From: Olleya sp.
GTDB lineage: Bacteria; Bacteroidota; Bacteroidia; Flavobacteriales; Flavobacteriaceae
Assembly: GCA_023300575.1 (NCBI GenBank)
Contig: JALZUT010000118.1
Coordinates: 1 to 32,845, forward strand
Reading direction: 5' to 3'
DNA length: 32,845 nt
Shown here piece after piece: positions 16,655-23,006 of the stretch. The translations under genes were made by a program, and so were the position numbers. The first letter of the stretch is position 1, and each line of letters opens with the position of its first letter. The notes beneath the pieces are model-generated. The model was not told the DNA's origin, did not search any database, and saw only the letters and a list, made by a program, of their open reading frames with translations.

Positions 16655-16675
16655 TTCTGCATTTGCAGGAATGAC
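16655..16675. repeat. Small REP-like hairpin at the bioD-bioA junction
   Basis: TTCTGC (16655-16660), loop ATTT, GCAGGA (16665-16670) form a 6-bp stem with one G-U pair, followed by ATGAC. The form GCAGGAATGAC next to its complement is like short palindromes scattered in many bacterial genomes. It covers the alternative upstream bioA start codon and lies immediately before the bioD stop. Confidence 0.45.
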
Positions 16676-16677
16676 TG

Positions 16678-17295
16678 TTATATTTTATTTAGTGTTGCTC
16701 TAAATTTATCTGCATATTCTTTAATTACATTCTTATCAAAATACGGTTCTTCTTCAATACGACCAATAATTGGTGCATTAGTCATTTTTACGATGATGTC
16801 TTCAGTTGTTTTATGTTTGTTTCCGCTAAAAATAATAGCGACATCAAATCCTTTTTCTTTTAAAGTATTTACCGTTAATAACGTGTGATTTATACTACCT
16901 AAGTAATGTCTAGAAACGACTATAACTTTGTAATTAGGTTGTATAAGGTCTAAAATAGTATTGGTGTTGTTTAAAGGAACAAATAAACCTCCAGCACCTT
17001 CAATTACTAAATTATTTTTTGTTTTTGGAGGTGTTACTTCTTTTATGTCTATGACAATATTATCTATTTCTGCAGCAGCATGTGGACTCATCGGAGTATT
17101 TAATGCATATGAATTATCGTGAAATTGCGATTTTAAATTAGACACAAACTGTTTTACCTTTTTAGTGTCGCAATTATCTAATTCGCCAGCCTGTATTGGC
17201 TTCCAATAATCGGCTTCCAACGCTTCTGTAATTATTGCAGACGCAACAGTTTTACCTACTTCTGTAGAGATTCCGGTTACAAAAAAGTGTTTCAT
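16678..17295 (-). CDS. bioD: Dethiobiotin synthetase BioD
   Basis: A 205-residue P-loop enzyme that closes the ureido ring of dethiobiotin from DAPA, CO2 and ATP. The N-terminus MKHFFVTGISTEVGKT is the BioD variant of the P-loop (Lys15). YWKPIQAG, and EGAGGLFVPLN in the middle, are the other diagnostic motifs. Length is a little short of E. coli BioD (about 225). It sits 15 bases after bioF and is followed by bioA, so transcription is in the order bioF, bioD, bioA. Confidence 0.95.
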   Translation of the reverse strand: MKHFFVTGISTEVGKTVASAIITEALEADYWKPIQAGELDNCDTKKVKQFVSNLKSQFHDNSYALNTPMSPHAAAEIDNIVIDIKEVTPPKTKNNLVIEGAGGLFVPLNNTNTILDLIQPNYKVIVVSRHYLGSINHTLLTVNTLKEKGFDVAIIFSGNKHKTTEDIIVKMTNAPIIGRIEEEPYFDKNVIKEYADKFRATLNKI

Positions 17296-17310
17296 TTTTA
17301 GATTAACTAG

Positions 17311-18468
17311 TTACTTATTAAGTACAAAAATAGCTAACAATTGTAAGACTTTGGTTATTTGAGCTTCAGTATTATAAGCATGAATACAAAAACGCAGTCG
17401 TTCTTGATCTTTTGGGACAGTGGGAGATAAGATGGGTTTTACATTAAAACCATTATCTTCTAAGGTTTTAGAAAGGATTCTGATTTGGTCGTTACCTGAT
17501 ACAACACAACACTGAATTGCAGAATTACTGTTTATAAAATGTTGTTCTAATTGAAGCGCTTTGACTTTAGTTTTAAAAAACGCGATCCGTTTATGAAGTT
17601 GAGTAATCTCTGAAGTATTTTCTAGCGTTTTATAAGCAAATTTAATTGTTGCTAAAGCATGAGGCACTATACCTGTTGTGTAAATAAAAGGACGCGAAAA
17701 ATTGATTAAATAGTGCTTTAAAAGAGCACTACATAAAATAGCTGCTCCATGACAACCTAATCCTTTTCCATAGGTTATAATTCTTGCAAACACTTGTTGT
17801 TCTAATCCTAAATCTTGGATTAAACCATTCCCATCTTTACCAAAAACGCCAATTGCGTGTGCTTCATCAACTATTAAATGACAGTTGTGTTGTGTACAAA
17901 AATTGGCGAATGCTTTTAAGTCTGGCGTGTCTCCATCCATAGAAAAGACAGATTCTGTTACAATATAGATATCTAACTCTTTGTCATTAGCATTTCTATT
18001 GCGCTCAGTATGATATTTTTGTATTAAATCTTCTAAATTATTGTGCTTAAACTTGTAGGCTTTAGCATTACTCATGGAAATACCATCTCGTATTGAAGCG
18101 TGAATAAATTCATCATAAAAAATAAGATCATTACGCTGAGGAACACAAGAGAAAAATCCAATATTTGCGTTATATCCAGAGTTGAAAATTAAAGATGCTT
18201 CACTATTATGAAATTGACTGATGTCATTTTCTAAGTCGTTATATAAGGTATAGTTACCTGATAATAATCTAGAACCAGTTGCTCCGTTTTTTGCAATGTT
18301 GTTATCTAGTAGATATTTGTGTGAGGCTTTAAAAATAGTGTCGTTTTTAGAAAACCCTAAATAGTCATTTGACGAAAAATCTATTAACGTATTTTGCATT
18401 CCTAACTGGCGCAATCCATTATTTGTTTTACGTTCTTCTAGTTTTTTAGTTAGTTTTTTAGGAAGCAT
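17311..18468 (-). CDS. bioF: 8-amino-7-oxononanoate synthase BioF
   Basis: A 385-residue PLP enzyme of the alpha-oxoamine synthase family; it condenses pimeloyl-thioester with alanine to give KAPA. Motifs: IDFSSNDYLGFS (29-40), GATGSRLLSGNY (62-73), VTESVFSMDGD (170-180), LIVDEAHAIGVFG (Asp201, His204) and the PLP lysine in ITYGKGLGCHGAA (Lys235). The serine of the usual 'TLSKALG' version is replaced here by Gly, as seen in Bacteroidota BioF proteins; the lysine is kept. Alternatives in the family are KBL and serine palmitoyltransferase, but the flanking bio genes settle it. Nine bases separate its ATG from the stop of the upstream membrane-protein gene. Confidence 0.95.
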   Translation of the reverse strand: MLPKKLTKKLEERKTNNGLRQLGMQNTLIDFSSNDYLGFSKNDTIFKASHKYLLDNNIAKNGATGSRLLSGNYTLYNDLENDISQFHNSEASLIFNSGYNANIGFFSCVPQRNDLIFYDEFIHASIRDGISMSNAKAYKFKHNNLEDLIQKYHTERNRNANDKELDIYIVTESVFSMDGDTPDLKAFANFCTQHNCHLIVDEAHAIGVFGKDGNGLIQDLGLEQQVFARIITYGKGLGCHGAAILCSALLKHYLINFSRPFIYTTGIVPHALATIKFAYKTLENTSEITQLHKRIAFFKTKVKALQLEQHFINSNSAIQCCVVSGNDQIRILSKTLEDNGFNVKPILSPTVPKDQERLRFCIHAYNTEAQITKVLQLLAIFVLNK

Positions 18469-18477
18469 ATTTAGTGT

Positions 18478-19002
18478 TTAAGTGTAAACAATTTTGCCAT
18501 TATCTCTGTAAGCGTTTTTATCCATCCATTTAAAGTCTCCTGTAACAGTAGCGTCTAGCATGTCAGTTTCTAAAGCATCTGCTAAATGCAGTGCAACATC
18601 AAAAGCGTCTTTTTTGTCAAAAGTTACGTTGGCTTCAATTTTTTGATTTCTATTATGAAAAAGGTTGATGGCATAAATGCTTTCGGTAACGTTAGTAGAA
18701 GCAGAACTTACCCAAACAGCAGTAGTCTGGGTAGTTGCAAAAACAGAAACATATTCCACTTCAGGAAGTGGTTTCCATTTACCAAAGTTTAGACCTAAAA
18801 TAGAATAGGTTTTTCTATAGGTTTTAGATTCTAAATCTATTTGACAACCTTCGCTTTGTAATACAACAACACTTAGTGCAATTGCAACAAAACCAAATAA
18901 GACACCATTTAGTAATATGTAGATTGCGATACATGCGGTTAAAAGCCCTAAAATGGTTCTCCAAATTGGGACTTTTCTTATGTAGTTTATGGTGTAATTC
19001 AT
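18478..19002 (-). CDS. Conserved membrane protein of unknown function
   Basis: A 174-residue protein with two adjoining hydrophobic segments (about residues 15-32 and 34-48), then a soluble domain rich in beta strands. The sequence CQIDLESKTYRKTYSILGLNFGKWKPLPEVEYVSVF looks like a PH-like or DUF-type domain seen in small bacterial membrane proteins, but I do not recognise a named family. It ends with TGDFKWMDKNAYRDNGKIVYT. It is nine bases upstream of bioF and 17 bases downstream of the DUF2007 gene, so the three genes appear co-transcribed. No link to biotin chemistry can be seen from the protein itself. Confidence 0.6.
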   Translation of the reverse strand: MNYTINYIRKVPIWRTILGLLTACIAIYILLNGVLFGFVAIALSVVVLQSEGCQIDLESKTYRKTYSILGLNFGKWKPLPEVEYVSVFATTQTTAVWVSSASTNVTESIYAINLFHNRNQKIEANVTFDKKDAFDVALHLADALETDMLDATVTGDFKWMDKNAYRDNGKIVYT

Positions 19003-19019
19003 TTTTAAAAGAAAAAAGA

Positions 19020-19433
19020 TTATTCTATATCAAATTCGGTCTCACAAGTATTACATCTGTATTTGTCCTTAGAATAGAAGGGAAGTGTACCAAACATAAA
19101 ACCAAATAGAAAAGCAAAAAAAGATTTAAAATCTTTAATGGTAGAAAACATTGCAACTTCCTCACTATTACAATTTGGACACTGTATAGCATTACCTTCA
19201 TCATCAATCGAGTATTTGTTTATGCTTTCTAAAATCTGTTGCGCTTGCATAGCGTCTTCTGTAAATACTTTAAGTTTAACACCTCCAATTGCATTACTTA
19301 CTAAAGGGTCTGTGTCTATGGTTATGTTGTCGCTTAAAAACACTTGAATGCCTTCCGACTCTAGACGCCCTTTTATAATTTGGGCTTCTGCTGAATACTG
19401 GAATTTTGCAACGGTTTTGAAGGTTTGGCTCAT
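19020..19433 (-). CDS. DUF2007-like protein with split zinc ribbon
   Basis: A 137-residue protein. Residues about 1-70 (FKTVAKFQYSAEAQIIKGRL, DNITIDTDPLVSNAIGGVKL, DAMQAQQILESI) match the DUF2007 ('putative signal transducing protein') fold. The C-terminal half has two cysteine pairs, CPNC near residue 90 and CNTC near 128, which should form a zinc ribbon. Between them lies a hydrophobic stretch (FKSFFAFLFGFMFGTLPF) long enough for a membrane segment or re-entrant loop. It heads the minus-strand run that continues into bioF. A second in-frame overlapping reading frame on this strand is a shadow. Function unknown. Confidence 0.7.
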   Translation of the reverse strand: MSQTFKTVAKFQYSAEAQIIKGRLESEGIQVFLSDNITIDTDPLVSNAIGGVKLKVFTEDAMQAQQILESINKYSIDDEGNAIQCPNCNSEEVAMFSTIKDFKSFFAFLFGFMFGTLPFYSKDKYRCNTCETEFDIE

Positions 19434-19440
19434 ATTTATA

Positions 19441-19456
19441 TCCCACGAAAGTGGAA
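19441..19456. repeat. Small GNRA-type hairpin upstream of the DUF2007 gene
   Basis: CCAC-GAAA-GTGG at 19443-19454 is a perfect 4-bp stem with a GAAA tetraloop (plus strand), in a region otherwise very AT-rich. It resembles the core of short palindromic repeats of the 'cgaaag' type found in many genomes. It would also lie in the leader of the DUF2007 message, seven bases or more before the ATG. Confidence 0.4.
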
Positions 19457-19565
19457 ATTTCTTTAATGTTAATTAATATTTTTTAAAGATACAAAAAAGA
19501 GTTTTTAGGTTTTTATATCGAAACTTCGAGATTAACATGTCTAATTTAAATGTTATCTTTTTTAA

Positions 19566-19594
19566 TAAAAATTATTGATAAACAATAATTTTTA
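19566..19594. promoter_or_regulatory. Probable operator: inverted repeat over the DUF2975/XRE promoter
   Basis: A perfect 12-bp inverted repeat (19566-19577 and 19583-19594, loop 19578-19582) overlaps the -33 TTG (its last three left-arm bases) and the whole spacer, ending where the -7 box begins. This is the right place for a repressor to block RNA polymerase; the XRE protein two genes on is the obvious candidate. It is AT-only apart from one G and one C, so a chance repeat cannot be excluded. Confidence 0.5.
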
Positions 19595-19602
19595 TATATT
19601 TG
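19575..19602 (+). promoter_or_regulatory. Promoter for the DUF2975-XRE pair
   Basis: TTG at 19575-19577, a 17-base spacer, and TATATTTG at 19595-19602 match the flavobacterial consensus exactly. Transcription would start near 19608, only a few bases before the 19616 ATG. This leaves the next in-frame ATG (19631) as a credible alternative start. Confidence 0.6.
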
Positions 19603-19615
19603 TTATTTTTAAACG

Positions 19616-20074
19616 ATGATAAAATTTATTATGAAATTAAAAATGTTTGGAAAAAAGTCTATCTCGTCAGTATTGTTTTGGGTATTTCTTATGCTGTTAA
19701 TTCTTGTTATTATTAGTGCTATAAATTACATACCATATTTAATTGAAGATAAAAACACCTTAATAATGTTAAATATAATGCCTTTAATAAGTTCTTTAGC
19801 ACTGTTAATACCTCTTGTTTTGTTGTTTAATGCATTTAAGAGGGAAGTGTTATTTACTAAACAATGTGTAAAGTATTTATACTTATTTGCAATAACTGTT
19901 TTTTTAGCAACAGTATTCATTTGTTATACTATGGTGTTTTTTTTAAGTATGGATTATATTGAAGTATTCTCTCTTTCAATTGTAAATATTTTGCTTATTA
20001 TTTTCGCATTATTTATTGCTGCTATTTTCAAACAAGGTTTTCATATTCAACAAGAAAACGACCTAACCATATAG
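19616..20074 (+). CDS. DUF2975-like membrane protein
   Basis: A 152-residue membrane protein with four hydrophobic segments (roughly 17-38, 48-70, 82-108 and 115-138) and a short polar tail ending HIQQENDLTI. The arrangement FGKKSISSVLFW at the start, four helices and an 'F-x-Q-G-x-x-I-x-x-E-N-D-L-T-I' end matches the DUF2975 family, which is regularly encoded next to a small YozG-like XRE regulator, as here (three bases upstream of it). Start: 19616 is used; 19631 or 19643 (MKLKMFGKKS...) would fit the family length equally well. Function not established; the pair is often supposed to sense membrane or signal state and gate the regulator. Confidence 0.7.
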   Translation: MIKFIMKLKMFGKKSISSVLFWVFLMLLILVIISAINYIPYLIEDKNTLIMLNIMPLISSLALLIPLVLLFNAFKREVLFTKQCVKYLYLFAITVFLATVFICYTMVFFLSMDYIEVFSLSIVNILLIIFALFIAAIFKQGFHIQQENDLTI

Positions 20075-20077
20075 CCT

Positions 20078-20284
20078 ATGTCAATACTAGTAAACCTAGA
20101 CATCATGTTAACCAAGCGTAACATGAAAAGTAAAGAATTGGCAGCCATTATTGGTATAACAACCGCAAACTTGTCCATATTAAAATCTGGTAAAGCAAAA
20201 GCAGTTCGGTTTTCTACCTTAGAAGCTATCTGCAAAGCATTAGATTGTCAACCAAGTGATCTTTTAGAATATGTTGAAGACTAA
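20078..20284 (+). CDS. XRE/YozG-like helix-turn-helix regulator
   Basis: A 68-residue DNA-binding protein made only of an HTH_3-type domain. MKSKELAAIIGITTANLSILKSGKAKAVRF contains the two recognition helices (about residues 16-46), followed by STLEAICKALDCQPSDLLEY. This is the classic YozG family form, generally paired with DUF2975 proteins. The stop of the DUF2975 gene lies three bases before its ATG. Being a single-domain regulator it probably dimerises and could bind the inverted repeat at 19566-19594, giving autoregulation; this is inference. umuC follows 64 bases on, with no clear terminator between. Confidence 0.88.
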   Translation: MSILVNLDIMLTKRNMKSKELAAIIGITTANLSILKSGKAKAVRFSTLEAICKALDCQPSDLLEYVED

Positions 20285-20300
20285 ATTTAGTTAATAAATT

Positions 20301-20327
20301 TTTCACCTCTTATAAATAACATTTCAC
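20301..20327. repeat. Direct repeat of TTTCAC before umuC
   Basis: TTTCAC occurs at 20301-20306 and 20322-20327, 21 bases apart (two helical turns), with similar following bases (YTYTTAT-like). It lies 22-48 bases upstream of the umuC ATG, in the position of an activator or repressor site. No canonical CTG-N10-CAG LexA box is seen. A weak TATTTTTA box (20336-20343) follows. Confidence 0.4.
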
Positions 20328-20348
20328 TTTTATTGTATTTTTACATCA

Positions 20349-21608
20349 ATGTTTGCACTTGTAGATTGTAATAATTTCTATGCTTCTTGCGAACGTGTAT
20401 TTAACCCTAATTTAGAACAAAAACCAATCGCTATTTTAAGTAATAACGATGGATGTGTTATCTCACGAAGTGACGAAGCAAAAGCTATTGGCTTGCCAAT
20501 GGGAGCACCTATTTTTAAATGGGAATCCTTTTGCAAAGCTAAAGGTATTACTGTGCTCTCTTCTAATTACCCTTTGTATGGCGACATGAGTAGTCGTGTC
20601 ATGAATATTCTAAAACAGTTTACACCAGATGTTGAGGTCTATAGTATAGACGAATCGTTTTTAGAGTTTAAAGGTTTTAAGCAGTATGACCTACAAGACT
20701 ATGGACAGCAAATTAAAAAGCGCATAAAAAAATGGACAGGCATTCCAACATCTGTTGGTATTGCACCAACAAAAGCACTATCTAAAGTCGCTAATAAAAT
20801 TGCACGCAAATTCCCTAATCAAACAAAAGGCGTTTACATAATAGATACAGAAGACAAGCGTATAAAAGCATTAAAATGGACCCAAATTGAAGACGTTTGG
20901 GGTATTGGAAGCCAATTATCAAAACGCTTACAAGCCAAAGGTTGCATAACCGCTTTTGACTTTACACAACTACCAGATGATTGGGTAAAACGTAATTTTT
21001 CTGTGGTAGAATCTAGATTAAAACGCGATTTAGAAGGCATTCCAACCTTGCAGTTAGACGAAGACAGTAAAGATAAAAAAATGATTGCGACTACACGTAG
21101 CTTTGAGTACACCTATTCTGATAAAGCTAATATAAAAGAACGCATCTCTACTTTTGCAACAAGTTGTGCCGAAAAACTACGCAAGCAAGGCTCAAGCTGT
21201 CACGTTATTATCGTCATGTTAAAAAGCGATAGGCATAAAAAAGAATTAGAGCAACATCGTCAAAGTATAAGCGTAAACCTATCCTGTCCAACAAATTCAT
21301 CTTTAATTATAAGTAATTGTGCAGTTAGCGCAGTAATGACTATCTTTAAAGAAGGAATAAAATATAAAAAAGCAGGCGTAATTGTAACAGGTTTGGTACC
21401 AGTAGATAATTATCAACTCAATATTTTTGAAAAAGAAGACCCAAAACACGTACCTTTAATGCAATCTATAGATCGCTTAAACGCTAAGTATAAAAACCAT
21501 AAAATTAAGATAGGCAATCAAGATTTAAAACGCACCTGGAAAATGCGTCAAGAACGCTTATCACCAAAATACACCACAAATATTAACGACATTATAATAG
21601 TAAAATAA
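20349..21608 (+). CDS. umuC: DNA polymerase V catalytic subunit UmuC (Y-family)
   Basis: A 419-residue translesion polymerase. The palm motifs FALVDCNNFYASCERVF (Asp6) and VEVYSIDESFLEF (Asp101, Glu102) carry the metal-binding residues. WTGIPTSVGIAPTKALSKVANKIAR and the helix-hairpin-helix VWGIGSQLSKRLQAKG follow. The C-terminal UmuC-type domain ends DLKRTWKMRQERLSPKYTT. Length equals E. coli UmuC (422). UmuC copies past lesions as UmuD'2C during the SOS response. It precedes umuD, the reverse of E. coli umuDC, with a structured GC-rich element in between. Confidence 0.96.
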   Translation: MFALVDCNNFYASCERVFNPNLEQKPIAILSNNDGCVISRSDEAKAIGLPMGAPIFKWESFCKAKGITVLSSNYPLYGDMSSRVMNILKQFTPDVEVYSIDESFLEFKGFKQYDLQDYGQQIKKRIKKWTGIPTSVGIAPTKALSKVANKIARKFPNQTKGVYIIDTEDKRIKALKWTQIEDVWGIGSQLSKRLQAKGCITAFDFTQLPDDWVKRNFSVVESRLKRDLEGIPTLQLDEDSKDKKMIATTRSFEYTYSDKANIKERISTFATSCAEKLRKQGSSCHVIIVMLKSDRHKKELEQHRQSISVNLSCPTNSSLIISNCAVSAVMTIFKEGIKYKKAGVIVTGLVPVDNYQLNIFEKEDPKHVPLMQSIDRLNAKYKNHKIKIGNQDLKRTWKMRQERLSPKYTTNINDIIIVK

Positions 21609-21616
21609 AATAATTT

Positions 21617-21692
21617 GGACGTTACCACAAGGGACGGGCTTTCACTACTCGCTCTCTGCGAGGAGCTCAGACAGACCGTTCAATCCCTAACG
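21617..21692. repeat. GC-rich palindromic element between umuC and umuD
   Basis: About 57% G+C by hand count in AT-rich surroundings. Nested inverted repeats: CGTTA 21620-21624 with TAACG 21688-21692; GGG 21631-21633 with CCC 21685-21687; ACGG 21634-21637 with CCGT 21676-21679; CT/AG at 21639-21640 and 21673-21674; and the tip CTCGC 21648-21652 with GCGAG 21658-21662 (loop TCTCT). The palindromic GAGCTC lies at 21663-21668. It is in frame with umuD but reads as an atypical N-terminal extension, and is best treated as an inserted repeat, not coding. Confidence 0.65.
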
Positions 21693-21722
21693 CACTCATC
21701 AGCCAATAAAAAGACTTTACCA

Positions 21723-22163
21723 ATGATAGCACACAAATCCGGAAGTTTAACCTTCTTTACGCCCGAAACCATAGAAGGTGCAGCAGCACAATTATTTGAC
21801 ACAGGTATTTCGGCAGGATTCCCATCACCAGCAGAAGATTTTAAAGAACAACGTCTGTCTTTAGACGAAGAACTTGTAAAAAATAAAGAAGCCACCTTTT
21901 ACGCAAAAGTAAGCGGTCAATCTATGATTGGTGCAGGATTAGACGATAACGATTTGCTAGTCATAGACCGAAGTTTAGAGCCAACAAATAATAAAATAGC
22001 AGTCTGTTTTTTAGATGGCGAATTTACAGTAAAACGCTTAAGAGTATCTGATGGCGAAGTATGGCTACAACCAGAAAATCCTAATTATCCAATTATAAAA
22101 ATCACAGAAGACAATGACTTTTTAATTTGGGGTATTGTCACAAATGTGATTAAAAAGGTATAG
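21723..22163 (+). CDS. umuD: UmuD-like autoproteolytic subunit of polymerase V
   Basis: Start moved to the ATG at 21723 (MIAHKSGSLTFFTPET, 146 residues); the frame is open back to a TTG at 21615, but those extra 36 codons lie in the GC-rich palindromic element. Features align with E. coli UmuD (139 residues) at a constant offset of seven: predicted self-cleavage at Ala31-Gly32 in ISAGFPSPAEDF (E. coli Cys24-Gly25), catalytic Ser67 in KVSGQSMIGAG (Ser60) and Lys104 in DGEFTVKRL (Lys97). A LexA/S24 peptidase fold; LexA itself is excluded because no DNA-binding domain is present. It is cleaved when RecA filaments form and the shortened form pairs with UmuC. A terminator hairpin follows. Confidence 0.93.
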   Translation: MIAHKSGSLTFFTPETIEGAAAQLFDTGISAGFPSPAEDFKEQRLSLDEELVKNKEATFYAKVSGQSMIGAGLDDNDLLVIDRSLEPTNNKIAVCFLDGEFTVKRLRVSDGEVWLQPENPNYPIIKITEDNDFLIWGIVTNVIKKV

Positions 22164-22184
22164 TTAATTTAAAAAATAAACATA

Positions 22185-22215
22185 AAAAAAGCGAAACATA
22201 ATGTTTCGCTTTTTT
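22185..22215. terminator. Bidirectional terminator after umuD
   Basis: A 13-bp inverted repeat (22185-22197 with 22203-22215, loop ATAAT) has a GCGAAAC/GTTTCGC core and A/T outer arms. It lies between the convergent umuD and the unknown secreted-protein gene. Confidence 0.88.
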
Positions 22216-22233
22216 ATGTTTTAATTAGTTTTT

Positions 22234-22920
22234 TTATCCTTTTTTCTCTGTCTCTAATAAAGTGTCTATGTACTTTAAAAGCTTAATAAGATCCTCTTCT
22301 TTTTTTAGTTTTAGCTTATTCTTTTTAAGATACGTTTTTATTTTGTCTTTATTTTTTGGAAAAAGAGCTAGAAAGTCTTTTTCTTTTTGTGGTAGTTTTT
22401 GAGTTATACCATTACTTAATGTATATATGTAATATGATTCCTTTATTTCTTCGAAACGAGCAGGCTGGTCTTCACTATACGAGTTAATAGCTTTTTTAGC
22501 TTCATTGAATTTTTTTGTCTCTTTTTTTAAGAGATCTAGATGTTTATTTGTCGATGCAATAGCAAAAAATTGATAATCATTTTCAATTTTATATGAACGA
22601 TATGTTTTGTTTACTAAATGAATTACATAATCTGTTTGCTTTTTATCAAGTAATAAAACTGAGTTTTCGCGTTTTACTTCCATCTGATCTTCAAATACGT
22701 TATATCTAACAGGAAAACTTTTATTTGTTGTACTAATTGTAGCTAGTATAAATTCTTCGTTAGCGTATGGAGTTCCTTTATACGGTGTTTCATTATAATC
22801 TCTACCTATACTAGCAGTATTATAGTTATCAAGTAAAGCTACACTACCACCTCCTATTGTTTGTTGGGCATTTATAGTGTTTAATAAAAGTAAAGTTGTT
22901 AATAAAAGTAAATTTTTCAT
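22234..22920 (-). CDS. Secreted protein of unknown function
   Basis: A 228-residue protein with a clean signal peptide (residues 1-18, MKNLLLLTTLLLLNTINAQ). The mature part starts with GGGSVALLDNYNTASIGRDYNETPYKGTPYANEEFI, then a beta-rich segment (KSFPVRYNVFEDQMEVKRENSVLLLDK, reminiscent of Bacteroidota proteins that compare a stored value with a measured one). It ends in a lysine-rich helical tail (QKLPQKEKDFLALFPKNKDKIKTYLKK...LKKEEDLIKLLKYIDTLLE). No catalytic motif or known family is recognised. It is a stand-alone gene between two terminators. Basic C-terminus is worth noting for binding to membranes or nucleic acids, but this is speculative. Confidence 0.65.
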   Translation of the reverse strand: MKNLLLLTTLLLLNTINAQQTIGGGSVALLDNYNTASIGRDYNETPYKGTPYANEEFILATISTTNKSFPVRYNVFEDQMEVKRENSVLLLDKKQTDYVIHLVNKTYRSYKIENDYQFFAIASTNKHLDLLKKETKKFNEAKKAINSYSEDQPARFEEIKESYYIYTLSNGITQKLPQKEKDFLALFPKNKDKIKTYLKKNKLKLKKEEDLIKLLKYIDTLLETEKKG

Positions 22921-22956
22921 AGCATTGTTTTTATAAATATACTAACTTCTGTGCAA

Positions 22957-22990
22957 AAAAAATGCCAAACATTAATGTTTGACATTTTTT
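22957..22990. terminator. Terminator downstream of atpC
   Basis: An imperfect inverted repeat (22957-22970 with 22977-22990, one C/A mismatch at 22965/22982, loop ATTAAT) is flanked on the left by eight A. Read on the minus strand it gives a hairpin followed by a T-run that ends the atpD-atpC transcript. Confidence 0.8.
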
Positions 22991-23006
22991 ATTTATAAAA
23001 AAGTAA

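Noticed and set aside
19025-19207. A 60-codon frame overlapping the DUF2007 gene on the same strand
   Set aside because: Alternative frame of a gene with a clear family match; no plausible frameshift.
21615-21722. Upstream TTG start of umuD adding 36 residues
   Set aside because: The codons are the palindromic GC-rich element; UmuD alignment with fixed offset begins at the ATG at 21723.
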